Assembly: GCA_963971425.1 (NCBI GenBank)
Contig: OZ020524.1
Coordinates: forward strand, 6,868,417 to 6,932,416
Source: Bryoerythrophyllum caledonicum
Taxonomy: Eukaryota; Streptophyta; Bryopsida; Pottiales; Pottiaceae
Direction: 5' to 3'
Length of the DNA stretch: 64,000 nucleotides
Positions 32,880-43,502 of this stretch are shown here, piece by piece. Under the pieces are notes generated by a model. It did not search any database, was not told the origin of the DNA, and worked only from the letters and a program-made list of their open reading frames with translations. A program made the position numbers and the translations under genes. How positions within the stretch are numbered: the first letter of the stretch is position 1; each line of letters begins with the position of its first letter.

Positions 32880-34100
32880 TTCAATTACTCTGGCATGTAT
32901 TTTTTGAATAAATTAAAGCCAAACATAAGTTTAGGCTATGGTAGTTTGAAAACACGTATTTTGATCATTTAAAAGTTCCAAGTCTTTGAATTGATAGTTG
33001 AACATTGATCTATAGTGTTCACAATCCAAGGAGGAACCACGATTCCAATATGTGGCCATTGTAATTCCAACATATTTCCGTAACACCCTCTCTATTATCA
33101 AATCTATTCATCTAAACAATGCTCTCTAGTTAGAATAACACGGTTGAACGGGACCACAAAAATTATCCCTCTCAAGTGGAACTCACAACTTCCCGCACAA
33201 GTTATGCGGGACAAAGCCGATGTTACATCGGGAGAGACCTCACCAAAAATGAAGGGTCCTCCTTGTCGGGTAACCCTTGCCCTCCTCCTCAAGCCCCTCA
33301 TTTCTAGTGAGGACCCCCTCCCTATATAATATGTTATAACCAAGTAAGTCCAATGTGCTTCCAATATCTTCCAAATAGACTCCCATCATGTTCTAAATAC
33401 GCTTCGCAAAAAATCCCAAAGTTTTCGAAGCGTTCCCACGTTCCCGTACTCATGTGTTCCCGTGATCTCATGTTCCCGTGTTCCCGACAATGGGGAGCGA
33501 CGGGTCGTGAAGACAAACGCTAGAATCATATCGGTGGGGCACGAAAAGAGTGTCCGAAAGCCTGACGTCCACGACCATAATCGATGGATCGCTTGTCCAC
33601 TTCCCAGCGCAAAAACGTGTCTTCTCTGCGGTCGAGAGAGAGAGAGTGTGCTCGATTACAGGGGAGAGTAGGCACCGAAGCCCAGTACGGATGCTGAAGC
33701 CCCCAATTGCTGTAAAGCATCCAGTGTGCTGATCCCTGGTTCACAATCACAACCGTCGCTCCAGTAGCACTCCTGGCTGATCACCGCTGCAAGTAGAGCC
33801 CCTGCTGCTGGTGCTGCAGCTTTTGTTCCCCACTGGTGTACTGCTTTTGGTCGACTTTCCCTTTGGCATTTTGTAGAAAAAGAGACATCTTCAGCCAAGT
33901 TCGGACCTGCAGGATGCCAATCACAGGGAGTTGACATCATCCGAACCAATTGATCGCCTGCACCCTGAGAACATGACAAACATCTCGGCGCCACCATCAA
34001 TACTTACACGCGTTTCCAACTTGGTCAGGCTGCAAAATCATGCAACGCTCTGGTGTCCATATGAGGTGTACATTAGTTCACAACTGCGAACCACAGTACC
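32880..34100. other. Spacer with short GC-richer segment, no recognised gene
   Basis: A run of GTTCCCGTG-like units lies at 33433-33485, and open frames at 33104-33364 and 33656-34000 (minus) match nothing I know. The composition at 33480-34020 is less AT-rich than its surroundings, so it may be a gene relic. Confidence 0.35.
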
Positions 34101-34114
34101 CTCCGCGTTGGTCA

Positions 34115-34262
34115 GTTTCGTACATAATTATTTCACAGTCCAAACTTTCTGGAAAATCCAAGAGATTTGTCTAGGTGATGCCCATGTAATGCCTAGGTTA
34201 TACCCGTGTAAATAACTAGGTGATACCCATTGTGTCCGAACCAATGTAAATAAGTCTGTACG
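34115..34262 (+). repeat. Dispersed repeat family 'CTAGGTGATACC', copy 2
   Basis: It is a direct match to 53708-53905 and an inverted match to 19760-19955. Confidence 0.6.
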
Positions 34263-34329
34263 GAGGTGCCAAAACTGACCGACGCATCCTGTGATCCAAC
34301 GTTTGTTCTTGCGGTAGTTTGGAATGACC

Positions 34330-34570
34330 TCCAAATGAAAAATGTTAGTTGAGCATGATAAGGTTCACATATTGAAATGACCTCCAAATAAAAAATTGTT
34401 AGTTGAAGAATTTTCAATCTAAAGGTGTAAATCTTGCTAAACTTTAAAACATTTCTTGTACTCTACTTAGTGAAATGCGTGCTTGTATATACGGTTCCCA
34501 ACTGATGTGTAACCCTTACAAGCCCAAGAGTCCCCTCGGGAGATACTTGGGCTTTTAGGAGTTAATGGTT
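34330..34570 (+). repeat. Relative of the short TTAA element at 36346-36597
   Basis: It shares GAAATGACCTCCA, GTTAGTTGAAGAAT and TCAATCTAAAGGTGTAA with 36420-36500 and ends GGGCTTTTAGGAGTTAA like the TTAA elements. Part of it is duplicated locally. No matching left terminus was found. Confidence 0.45.
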
Positions 34571-35870
34571 AACCAACGCGTCCTCTTCAAATGATATTAA
34601 TTGTTGGGTTATTATGTAAGTTACGACATAACTCACATCTTTAACTTTGCAGTAAGAGGATTCATATGTTATTTATAATCTTTAGTTTCCACCATTTTTA
34701 GTCTTTGGATGTGTTGAATTTCAATTTGTACAAAATTTGTGAGGAATTAGACTGCAAACTTCAAAGTTTAGCATCTTGAACACTTTTTAAGAATTGGATC
34801 ATGATTTCAAGGAGTTAGAACTCTAGGAATATCTTGGAATACATTGCCAAATACACCAAAATACTATCAAATACATTAATTTAATACCTCCAAATACAGA
34901 GCCGCATATTACTATGTCTTATTTCATACATATGGAGAGTGTTTTTGGTCCAAAATTTGATTAAAATTTGTCTCTAAGAGACTCTCCATTATTTTGTGGA
35001 TGCTAATCTCCCTAGACAAGTATGTTGATTTGTATAAATTGTTGGAATTAGTAGACAATAGATGAGAACTCATCAAAAATCATGCATAATGATTACTTCA
35101 CTAGATGAAGCTATCAACATGGTGCTCATCTAAACCGAGTCTTCAGTTTTCTAATTGAAATTTTTAGTAAGATTCTAATGATTTGTAAAGTGGTATGCCT
35201 TCCATAATCCACAATGTTCACTACCAAACAATACGTTGGCTTCAAACACACTAATCTTTTACATCAACCATTGGATGTTAAAGCAACTTTTCCAAAATTA
35301 AGATCCTGAGTTAAAGGCAATTGTATAAAGTTAGATACTAAAATCAGAAATCCTATTTCCAAAAGAAATAAGAAACAAGTCAAAGAAAAAAGGCAACGCA
35401 TATCTTGAGGTTGTGGTCGCTAAAGGATGAAGTGTTTGAAGTATTCAATAGCGCACATTCTTGCAGATATCGAGAATTCCTCCTGCATAAATGTGAAGCT
35501 ACTGTAACAACCACGTGAGCGGCTGCTGGCAACGAATTTTGAAACCTTCAAACGGATGTATCTGCAGTGGTGATTGTCATTTGCATAGCGGCACGGTCGC
35601 CACACGCCCGCGGAGGGAGCAAGAATAGTACAGCTGATCATTCGATCCAGATGGATCAAGTCCCTTTTCGGCCTTGATGGTCCCCCATCTGTTAATACTT
35701 GAAAAGGCTCATCACGGCGATCGATACAAGATGCCCAACGATGCATTCGGAATGCTCAGAATAACAGTGCTACTATCGAGGTAAGTTAGTGTATTATAGC
35801 ACCGACGAACCATCAAGTTGGGCTACCAAAAGCGCGCACAAGACAACAAGCGGATGGACTCTGGGAGCTC
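34571..35870. other. AT-rich spacer, no recognised gene
   Basis: A minus-strand ORF at 35420-35746 (108 codons) is richer in GC and Arg but matches no family I know. Confidence 0.35.
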
Positions 35871-35877
35871 AGAACTC

Positions 35878-36229
35878 AGGGCCGCTTCACACCAAGACCG
35901 AGGTCTAGAGGCCGTCGATTTCCACCAGTGAGATTACGAGAATGGCCAAAATTTGGCCTCTTGGTCTTCACACCAAAAACCAAAGTCCAAAGGCCACCAT
36001 CCTCCATGGCAACACTTTTAGAGAGTTTTGACGCCAAAGTGACAGACTCTCAAGTACAAACTTGGGTCGCCGTTTTTAGCCAACCCAAACTTTCATCCAG
36101 AGGCCATCAGCTTCCTTCAATATATATTATTTAATGTATTTTTTAGCTCAAGAGTTTGGCCTCTCGCCATTGTTAGGGTTGAAATTTTGACGGTCAACCT
36201 ATGGACTTGGCTTGGTGTGAAGCGGCCCT
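35878..36229 (+). mobile_element. MITE with AGGGCCGCTTCACAC ends, copy 1
   Basis: Terminal inverted repeats AGGGCCGCTTCACACCAAG are present at both ends. The flanks CAGAACTC and CAGAACAA agree at 6 of 8 positions, suggesting a hAT-type 8-bp target duplication. There is no coding capacity. Confidence 0.65.
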
Positions 36230-36345
36230 CAGAACAATGCCAAACATAGCCTTTGCAGATTTATTACGTTGTTGTAATGACTGGTGGATAACATCACGGT
36301 AAAGGAGTAATATCACCTGAATATCACCAATGTATTAACCCTTAA

Positions 36346-36597
36346 CCCTTAAACGCTAGGAGGTGCCACTGGTGACACAATATTCTACATATACGGTGTT
36401 GTATTTGAACATGATAAGGTGTCACATATTGAAATGAACTCCACATGAAAGATGTTAGTTGAAGAATCTTCAATCCAAAGGTGTAAGTCTTGTGAAACTT
36501 CAATACATTTTTTCTTATTTTACATACATGTTTGTATGTACATGTTTGTATGTACATGATGGTACCCTCATACCCTCATGACCTAGGCACTAAGGGA
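36346..36597 (+). mobile_element. Short TTAA-flanked element
   Basis: It is flanked by TTAA (36342-36345 and 36598-36601). The left end is CCCTTAAACGCTAGG; the complement of the right end is TCCCTTAGTGCCTAGG. Internal sequence is shared with 34330-34460. Confidence 0.5.
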
Positions 36598-36747
36598 TTA
36601 AAAGCTCAAATGCGATGCCAAACCAATGAAGTTTGTTTCATATGTCGCCTCAATAGAAAGAAGAGACAGATTTGATGCCAAATGAGGCAGATTTGAGCCT
36701 ATGCAAGTTGTATTCACAATGTTTATGATCGCCTGCATATCAGAGCC

Positions 36748-37134
36748 TTAGAGCATCTCCACCGGGCATGTGGCCCCAGTAGAAATGTTGGAGTGGTGTC
36801 AGAATCGGGAGAAAGCCACGCACCGCGAGGCCCGAGTTGGCCTCCCGGTCCACCGGGCTAGCCGCGTCGGCCCATCTAAACGGGCAATTCCCAAAAAATA
36901 CAGTGTGCACGTAAAAATTACCCGTTCGGGAAAGAAAAAAAGATGATGCCACGTGGCATTCATTGAGTCCCACGTTGCATCCTGTCGCGCTTCCGTTACC
37001 AGGCTTCCCGGTCTACCGTGGTTGGCTGTTTGCGGTGGGTCATTTCCTAAATGGCCTACGAACCGTCTCCGCCCCTAACGGAGATCTCCCGGTCTGCCGT
37101 GGGAAATTCTCCGCCAGAGGTGGAGATGCTCTAA
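36748..37134. mobile_element. AGAGCATC-type MITE 1
   Basis: The ends TTAGAGCATCTCCACC and GGTGGAGATGCTCTAA form a perfect 16-bp terminal inverted repeat. There is no coding capacity. Confidence 0.75.
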
Positions 37135-37201
37135 GTATATACTATGTGTATTACACCGTTCACCATATATAGTATAGATTCAATGTTGACATGGATAACG
37201 A

Positions 37202-38149
37202 AGAGCATCCACACGTGCCCGCAAACCAGCATGTCAACGGGCACTCCGTGTGCAATAGCTCCATGGCACCACACCTTCCATTTGTCACAATAAGTATGTT
37301 GTTCTAACTTCAACCTCTAGTGACGCCAACAAGCGCGCCAAGGTTTCCAGTCAATGTTTGAGCTGTCATATGGGAGATGAAGACGCCATGGTTCGATTGT
37401 GGAGATTGTAGAATCTGAGGGCCGCTTCACACTCTGCCCAAGTTGAGTGACCGTCCGTCAAAATGAGTGGCCAAACTATGGTGAGAGGCCAAATTTTTTT
37501 GCCAAAAAAATACATTAAATAATATAGATTGAAGGTTTGGCCGGTCGTGGTGTGAAGCCCCAAAGGCCAAGTCCGAAGTCCAAACCCCATATCATTACGC
37601 CAAAAAAAAAATCAGCCAATAAAAACGAGCCAAAAAATCAGCCAAAAAAAATTAGCCCAAAAATTCGGTCTGTTTCATCTAACGATCTAAATCTTGTTAG
37701 TTTTTTATTATTTAAATTAAAAAATTCGACAGACTCTCGATTGTAATTTGGGTCGTCTAAAATGGGTGACTCAATTTTTGCTCGAGAGGCCGTCGCTTTG
37801 GCGCCAAAACAACCCAAAAGCGTTGCCATGTAAGACAACGGCCTTTGGAGTTTGGGCACAAGTGTGAAGGCCCAAAGTCCGGACTTTGGCCATTCTAGCA
37901 ATCTCATTGGTGGAAATTGATGGCCACTCGACTTGGCCACCAAGTGTGAAGCGACCCTGACAATGAACTTGTTGTGTGGCGAAATTTGTTGTGCTGCGAA
38001 AGTTGACATGTCTCCTCGACTGCCGAAACTTTTGGAGCATTGTGGGCTGGGGGTACGGTGTGGTAAGAGAGGAGCAAAGCCTCACCATTCGAGCCTAGGG
38101 CCGACTAATTAGGTAGGCTCTGCATCATGAGGAGCAATGCGGATGCTCT
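37202..38149. mobile_element. AGAGCATC-type MITE 2, with a nested MITE
   Basis: The ends are AGAGCATCCACAC and, on the other strand, AGAGCATCCGCATTGC. It contains the second AGGGCCGCTTCACAC element (37418-37958), so the order of insertion is clear. Confidence 0.55.
37418..37958 (+). mobile_element. MITE with AGGGYCGCTTCACAC ends, copy 2 (nested)
   Basis: The left end is AGGGCCGCTTCACAC and the complement of the right end is AGGGTCGCTTCACAC. The flanking 8-mers do not match convincingly. Internal blocks (GGCCAAACT, GGTCGTC, ACAGACTCTC) are shared with 35878-36229, partly inverted. Confidence 0.6.
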
Positions 38150-38151
38150 AA

Positions 38152-38524
38152 TTTACATCAAGGACATGCATGTCAAGTTTTTGATTGGGTATTTGTTGTC
38201 AAGCAAGTGTGTGCCAGTCGATGATTGCATGTAAAATTTCCAATTAGTGTAAAATTTTTAATTACTCTGGTCCACATTATAATCCAGCAAATGGTGTATT
38301 GAAGTACCACCACCCGCATATTGCCTAGGTATCACTTGGCGATTGTTGAAGCTACAATGTTTATTCTAATCAGTTTGGTTCTACTTTTTATTTATAGAAG
38401 GCCCTGGCATGCAATTCAAAGTGATTTTTTTTTCACCTAGGACTTATGAAGATAGTAACTGTGTTGTAGAACTTATACATGCACTTGAGGTAACACGTTT
38501 CCATTTAAGTGGCATTATAAAAAT
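38152..38524. other. Spacer, nothing recognised
   Basis: It has weak TACCTAGGTATCAC motifs near 38325 and no gene. Confidence 0.35.
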
Positions 38525-38528
38525 TTAA

Positions 38529-39453
38529 CCCCTAAGGTACCGTGACAATTTTACACCAAAAACACTTCAAAATTGTTGGATTCTAGTGCAATGAACAAAG
38601 AAGGAAACATTAACTTTGATTTCTAGTTCTGACCGTAGGATCCCAAATAAGACTTATCAAGTAACACATTTGCTAAATTTCACAAACTTTGACCACACGG
38701 ATTGAAAGATTATAGTGTTTGAAGTCAAGCAAATCATTCATTTTCTCCCCTGCGTGCAATGGATCAGCACACTTTGACTTCACTTAGTGTCAAATTTTTG
38801 CACTACACAAGGTCTAAATCCATTACCATCTTGTTAAGCATGATGTTAGTTCCTTATACACCAATTTTTAGAGGAAGAGGACTAGTGTAGCATATTCAAA
38901 ACAATCGTGCAAGGAGTAGAGGTTCAAAATTTGCCAATTCACACTTTAATTTTTTGTGAACTTAATATGTTTTAGACTGATAATCGGAATGGTCATTAAG
39001 AAGATTTACACCACATATTCTTGTGGAAAAAATAAAAAGTGTAGGTTTTATGTGGAAAAGAAGAAGTTTTTTAGTACCTTGCCCGACAATGAGTGACAAT
39101 GTGTGAAAATGTTTGACTTGGGTTGGTATGCTATTTTTCACCAAAGACAAGAATTTTTTTTGAAAATATGAAGGGAAACAATATTACTTGCGAGTATTGA
39201 AAATCTCACATTCAATAGAGTGTCCTAGCAAAAAAATTGGAGGTGCCCGAGGTGCCTGCTCTCCCCATTGAAATTTAAAACCCTATAACTTTTTCATCAA
39301 ATGTCCAATTTAAGAAAAAAATTATTCTCCCACTAAGGTCTTGGTAATGCCCTTCTACAATAAAAATTTCAAAGAGGAATGTTGGGTATTGACACCATAG
39401 GAACCTGACGAAATTTTTAAGAAGGCCCATTTTGAGACTTGGTCCTTTAGGGG
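38529..39453 (+). mobile_element. TTAA-flanked non-autonomous DNA transposon, copy 2
   Basis: It is flanked by TTAA (38525-38528 and 39454-39457). It begins CCCCTAAGGTACC and ends GGTCCTTTAGGGG. It aligns throughout with 25555-26484, including AGGTCTAAAT, ACACCAATTTTTAGAGG, TAGCATATTCAAAACAA and TTGGAGGTGCCCG blocks. Confidence 0.7.
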
Positions 39454-39457
39454 TTAA

Positions 39458-40499
39458 GAAAATAGAATGTATATTATGCTCACTAATTGAAAATATTATG
39501 GTGTTGTGAATACCGTACTTACACACAAGACAACGAGGACAAGACATCCCCAAGTTAGGACTTATATCGTTTGTAGCATGGATGAATGTCGACATGGTCC
39601 ACATTTTGCAACACCTAATACACAACATGTGCAATACTTTACACGCAAAATATGTCATAATGTGTAAACCACATTCCCATGCCTTAGATAATTTTTGACT
39701 TTGATTTTTTTTCTTCTCAAAAGTCATTGAAGGAATGTCATGTGTTGGCATGGAAAATGCACCAAGACGATACCACTCAATTTCTTCCAAGTTCTAGTGG
39801 ATGTGAAATTCCATGTGGAAAGTTGCCACCCATGATTTTTTTGTTGGAGATGAGGCTTTGGCATTTGCAATAGCATTCTCCTCACAAAGGATGCTAGTGC
39901 AAACGCCAAAATATTATTTCCAACAAAAATTCATCTGTCATGCATCAAATATTATAAAACTGATAGTTTTTTGGATGCGCATGAAATGTATTCTTCATCC
40001 CCATCTTGATCAGGAAGTGAATTTTTCACTGTGGGAATATTTTGTGAAGATGCAGTCAAGAAAAGAAGAAGGCAAAGAAAATGTAAGGTGGTAACTTGGT
40101 GGGCTCGAACCAACTCAACTTGAAGCTAAAAGTGCATAGTTCAAACGCTCCACAAGAGTTTGAACTATGCCTTCGCACACAATGTAAGGCTGCCCACGTA
40201 TGACTACAAGATGGCATCAATAGTAGAGCACCATGGCCCGAGGATCAGAGCATCCTCAATATTTGAGTGCTCATGCCCCCTCACCGGGCCTATTACAGTG
40301 AATATAAATAATAAATTGGAAGGAGTTTGCACTCGCACCTTAACAACCCGCCCTTGACAGCTCCTTTGGTGGTCATGCATGCTACGACATGCTCTTTGCT
40401 TGCTCTTCATTGCACATGACAATACCGACCGTGCATACAAACATTTGGAATGAACCAGGGGAAGAACAAGGACATTGAAAAAATGCTTCTTTTAGGCGT
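39458..40499. other. Spacer with weak ORFs, no recognised gene
   Basis: The minus ORF 39275-39790 begins here but its C-terminal part lies in the TTAA element. It has Cys pairs (CIRCC, CPRCLVC) that might be a zinc-binding relic. The plus ORF 39813-40094 is unrecognised. A weak pol III B-box-like GGTTCGAGCC is on the minus strand near 40110. Confidence 0.3.
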
Positions 40500-40500
40500 A

Positions 40501-40891
40501 AGAGCACCTCCAAGAGCTCCCTTGAAAGATCCTCGCCGCTCAATTTCCAGCTTGGGGCCTGACTTATCTACCAACGCTTCCCACCAACACCCTCACACTC
40601 TATATATATTCGGTGGCTCCGTGGAAAATATTGCATAGCATGCCAAAGATAGGCTTTTAAAAAGTGCCCTTGACCTTGCCAAAGTCCATTTTGAAAGTCG
40701 TGCTCATTTGTGTGTATGCACGACCCTTTGTCTGTATGCGCGTCCACGTTGACGACTTGGCGCTCAGGTGTGATGTCAAGGGAGTTTTTGAGGGTTGCTG
40801 GGGCGGCTATTCTTGACCTAGTCCCAATTTTTTTAGGCCCCCAATATTGCCCAATCACATGCCTAGAGCATCCAACTACTAGATATGCTCT
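40501..40891. mobile_element. AGAGCATC-type MITE 3
   Basis: It runs from AGAGCACCTCCAAGAGC to AGATATGCTCT. It is the first of three such elements lying end to end. Confidence 0.45.
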
Positions 40892-40892
40892 A

Positions 40893-41328
40893 AGAGCATC
40901 GCCAATAGAGTTTCAAAGTGATCAGCAACCCTTGTTTTGGCGAGGCCAAATTTAGCCCATGACCTCTTTTCCGGTTTACTAGGTGTGTATTGCCCCGGCA
41001 AATCAATGTATCGCCCTCGCCACCCCCTCAACTCATCCTTGGCTCTTGTTACACTGTGGACCACAACCTACCACAATGTACCATGTAAGACAAGGAATTC
41101 CACCTCGGGCTACGCAAACCACAAACAAATGGAAATGTGATACAATGAGACTATAAATGCCCGGTATATGGCCTTGCATGTGGCGTGCCATTTTAACTTT
41201 TGCAAAGATACACGATGCTTTTCAACTTTTGAAATGATGTTGGTGGGAAACCATTTTGAGCCTTTCTAGCACTTTCATGGTATGTTTTCTATTTCAGTGA
41301 CGTATTTGGAGACTATTGATAATGCTCT
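40893..41328. mobile_element. AGAGCATC-type MITE 4
   Basis: The left end AGAGCATCGCCAATAGAG pairs with the complement of the right end, AGAGCATTATCAATAGTC. Confidence 0.6.
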
Positions 41329-41330
41329 AA

Positions 41331-41728
41331 GGGCATCTTCAATGCACACACAAAATATCCACCTTGAACCGCAACATTGAGTTAGGTGTAGCGAGCACGA
41401 GCAAAATTTGGAGAAGGATGGAGGAACAATGCCTCAATGCAGCACGGCCCTGTACATGTGTTTCACATCCTAAATAGTTGTTTCACTTCCGACGTTGCAA
41501 CAAGACCACACAACAAGGAACGGAGTCAATGCATAAAGTTTTGGCTCTTTTGTTCTCAAGGAGATGTTTAAGGCTCTGAAAGGGTGGCAAATGTAGCGTG
41601 TGGGAGGCCAAACTTAGCAAGCTCTGAAATGTTCAGAGTTTGTTTACGGGTGGGTTGGGGCGGGGATAGTTAGAACCTTGAATAGTTCAATGCCAGGGAC
41701 TTACCGAGGGGATGCATTGAGGATGATC
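41331..41728. mobile_element. AGAGCATC-type MITE 5
   Basis: The left end GGGCATCTTCAATGCA pairs with the complement of the right end, AGATCATCCTCAATGCATC. Confidence 0.55.
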
Positions 41729-41733
41729 TAAGG

Positions 41734-43052
41734 ATGATAAGTCTCCATGGAGCCACGGAAAGTTTTGGAGTGGCATTGAACGCATTGGTGGGGAGCCGCA
41801 AACTGGAAAATGGTTCCCGCAAATTGGAAACTCACCGAGGACGAAGCTGTCGAGAGAAGTGGTGGGATGCTCTCAGCCAGGTATCAGAAGGTAGAGAACA
41901 TGCCGCAGGACGCCGTGAAACATGTGGTGGGAGTGGTAGAGGATGGCAGGCAGCTGTGAATGGTCTGGCAGGGGACGCTCAGTGGCAGCAAGAAGCGCGT
42001 GGATAGTTGCAACACTCATCAATGCAATGGGGCTGCTCATGGGTCGCGCCTCAAGCGGCGGCCTTCTCATTGGGGGGCGTTCGAGTCTGGACAGAATCTC
42101 TCCCTCCTGGTCAGCGTTTCCTAAACTGGCTAAACTTAGTTGCAAACCTACAAGAAAAACGGATCTCAATAATTTGGTTGCACAAGGTATTTGGGGGTAA
42201 AACCTGGTCCCTAATTTATTTCTGGATGGAGAACTTTTTATTGTAATTGGGGCCTCCGTGAATTTTTTTAAGACCACAGGCTTCAAATTTGTCACTTTTT
42301 CTTTTAAAAAGCCTCTAGACCCCCTAAAATGAGGCGGCTAGTAGAATGAGAGGATGCCATTAAGACAAGGGCCCACCTCTCCAAAATACCTCATGCAACC
42401 ACAATATTGAGATCCAAGAAAAACTTGGCTGCTACTACATACACTACTCTACATTTTATATTTCGTAAGGCACACTACAATATATGATTCATAAATGTTG
42501 TAAGTATTTACTCTTGATGACTATTTTTACCAACCATGTTGACAAAGATCACCCTCTTTAAGTAGTAAGATAGTTGTATTCTCGATAAAAATCTTCATGA
42601 AAAGTAAAAAGGAATAGTGCTTTCAAATCACAAAGTACCACCAGATTAAATATCAAATTTAGTGTAGTACATTGTTAATTTTTTTTAAAAAAAACAACAA
42701 TGAAGTTTAGCCAAAATGCTTACCAACCAATTATAAGTACTTGACCACCTTCTGAGATGATATTCATGGGTATCACATAGTTATTTTACGGATATTGCAG
42801 GGTATCACCTAGGTTGATCTCCACGTATTATATGCTTGAATAGCTTACCAAACTCCTTCAATGTGTAGGTCGTGGAGCGGGCCTGTGGAAGTGCATCTTC
42901 AACGGTGCAACAAGCTATTGTTCAGGTTGGCTGCACTACACGACATGAAACCGTATTTTGTACAACCCTCCTTCCTTTCATGGTAGAAATGTACCCCGGA
43001 AGTACATTGCTCCTCGTGTTGGTTTACAAATTGTAAGACATATCTAGTATAT
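41734..43052. other. Spacer, no recognised gene
   Basis: ORFs at 41734-42006, 41873-42295 and 41943-42200 overlap on different frames and resemble nothing known; the composition is GC-richer than the surroundings. TACCTAGGTGAT-like motifs occur at 42740-42835. Confidence 0.35.
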
Positions 43053-43146
43053 TCAACTCCCTCTACAACAACCATGTTTGTCTACGTGTTATAAAGAACA
43101 ACTATTATAATGAAATGGTTATTGCAACATATGCTTCTGTAAAGGG
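43053..43146. mobile_element. Small MITE with AACTCCCTCTAC ends
   Basis: The left end AACTCCCTCTACAACAACCA pairs with the complement of the right end (AGTTCCCTTTACAGAAGC then TTGCAATAACCA). The same left end is tandemly repeated in the fourth intron of the HD-Zip gene. Confidence 0.55.
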
Positions 43147-43446
43147 AACTGATTATACTTAAAATGTAAGGGGGTTTGTACATTGTAAGGTTTCATTACA
43201 CGTGGTTTATTGCAACCAACCTTCTTAAGAAGTACAAACAAAAATGATATGAGAGCATCCTCCTGTTGCTACACTTTAAATAAGGATGAAGTGTCAAATA
43301 TGTATGAATTTTTTTGTTGCTCATTTAAATTAATGACTAACGTAGAAACATGAGAGTTGTGGAAGGGCACACTACAACATTATGTGGATAAGATCATGTT
43401 GAAGATGTGGTTCTCTTATCTCCCACTACTTATGCACTGGCTTTAG

Positions 43447-43461
43447 AATCACCTAGGTTTT
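43447..43461. repeat. LINE target-site duplication, 3' side
   Basis: AATCACCTAGGTTTT is identical to 50773-50787. It is next to the poly(A) tract (poly-T on this strand, to 43482). Confidence 0.9.
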
Positions 43462-43502
43462 TTTTTTTTTTTTTTTTTTTTTGACACAAGCAAAGAAAAA
43501 CT

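Noticed and set aside
33656-34000. A 114-codon minus-strand ORF as a gene
   Set aside because: It has Ala/Cys-rich composition without a recognised motif, no splice context, and overlapping ORFs on the other strand.
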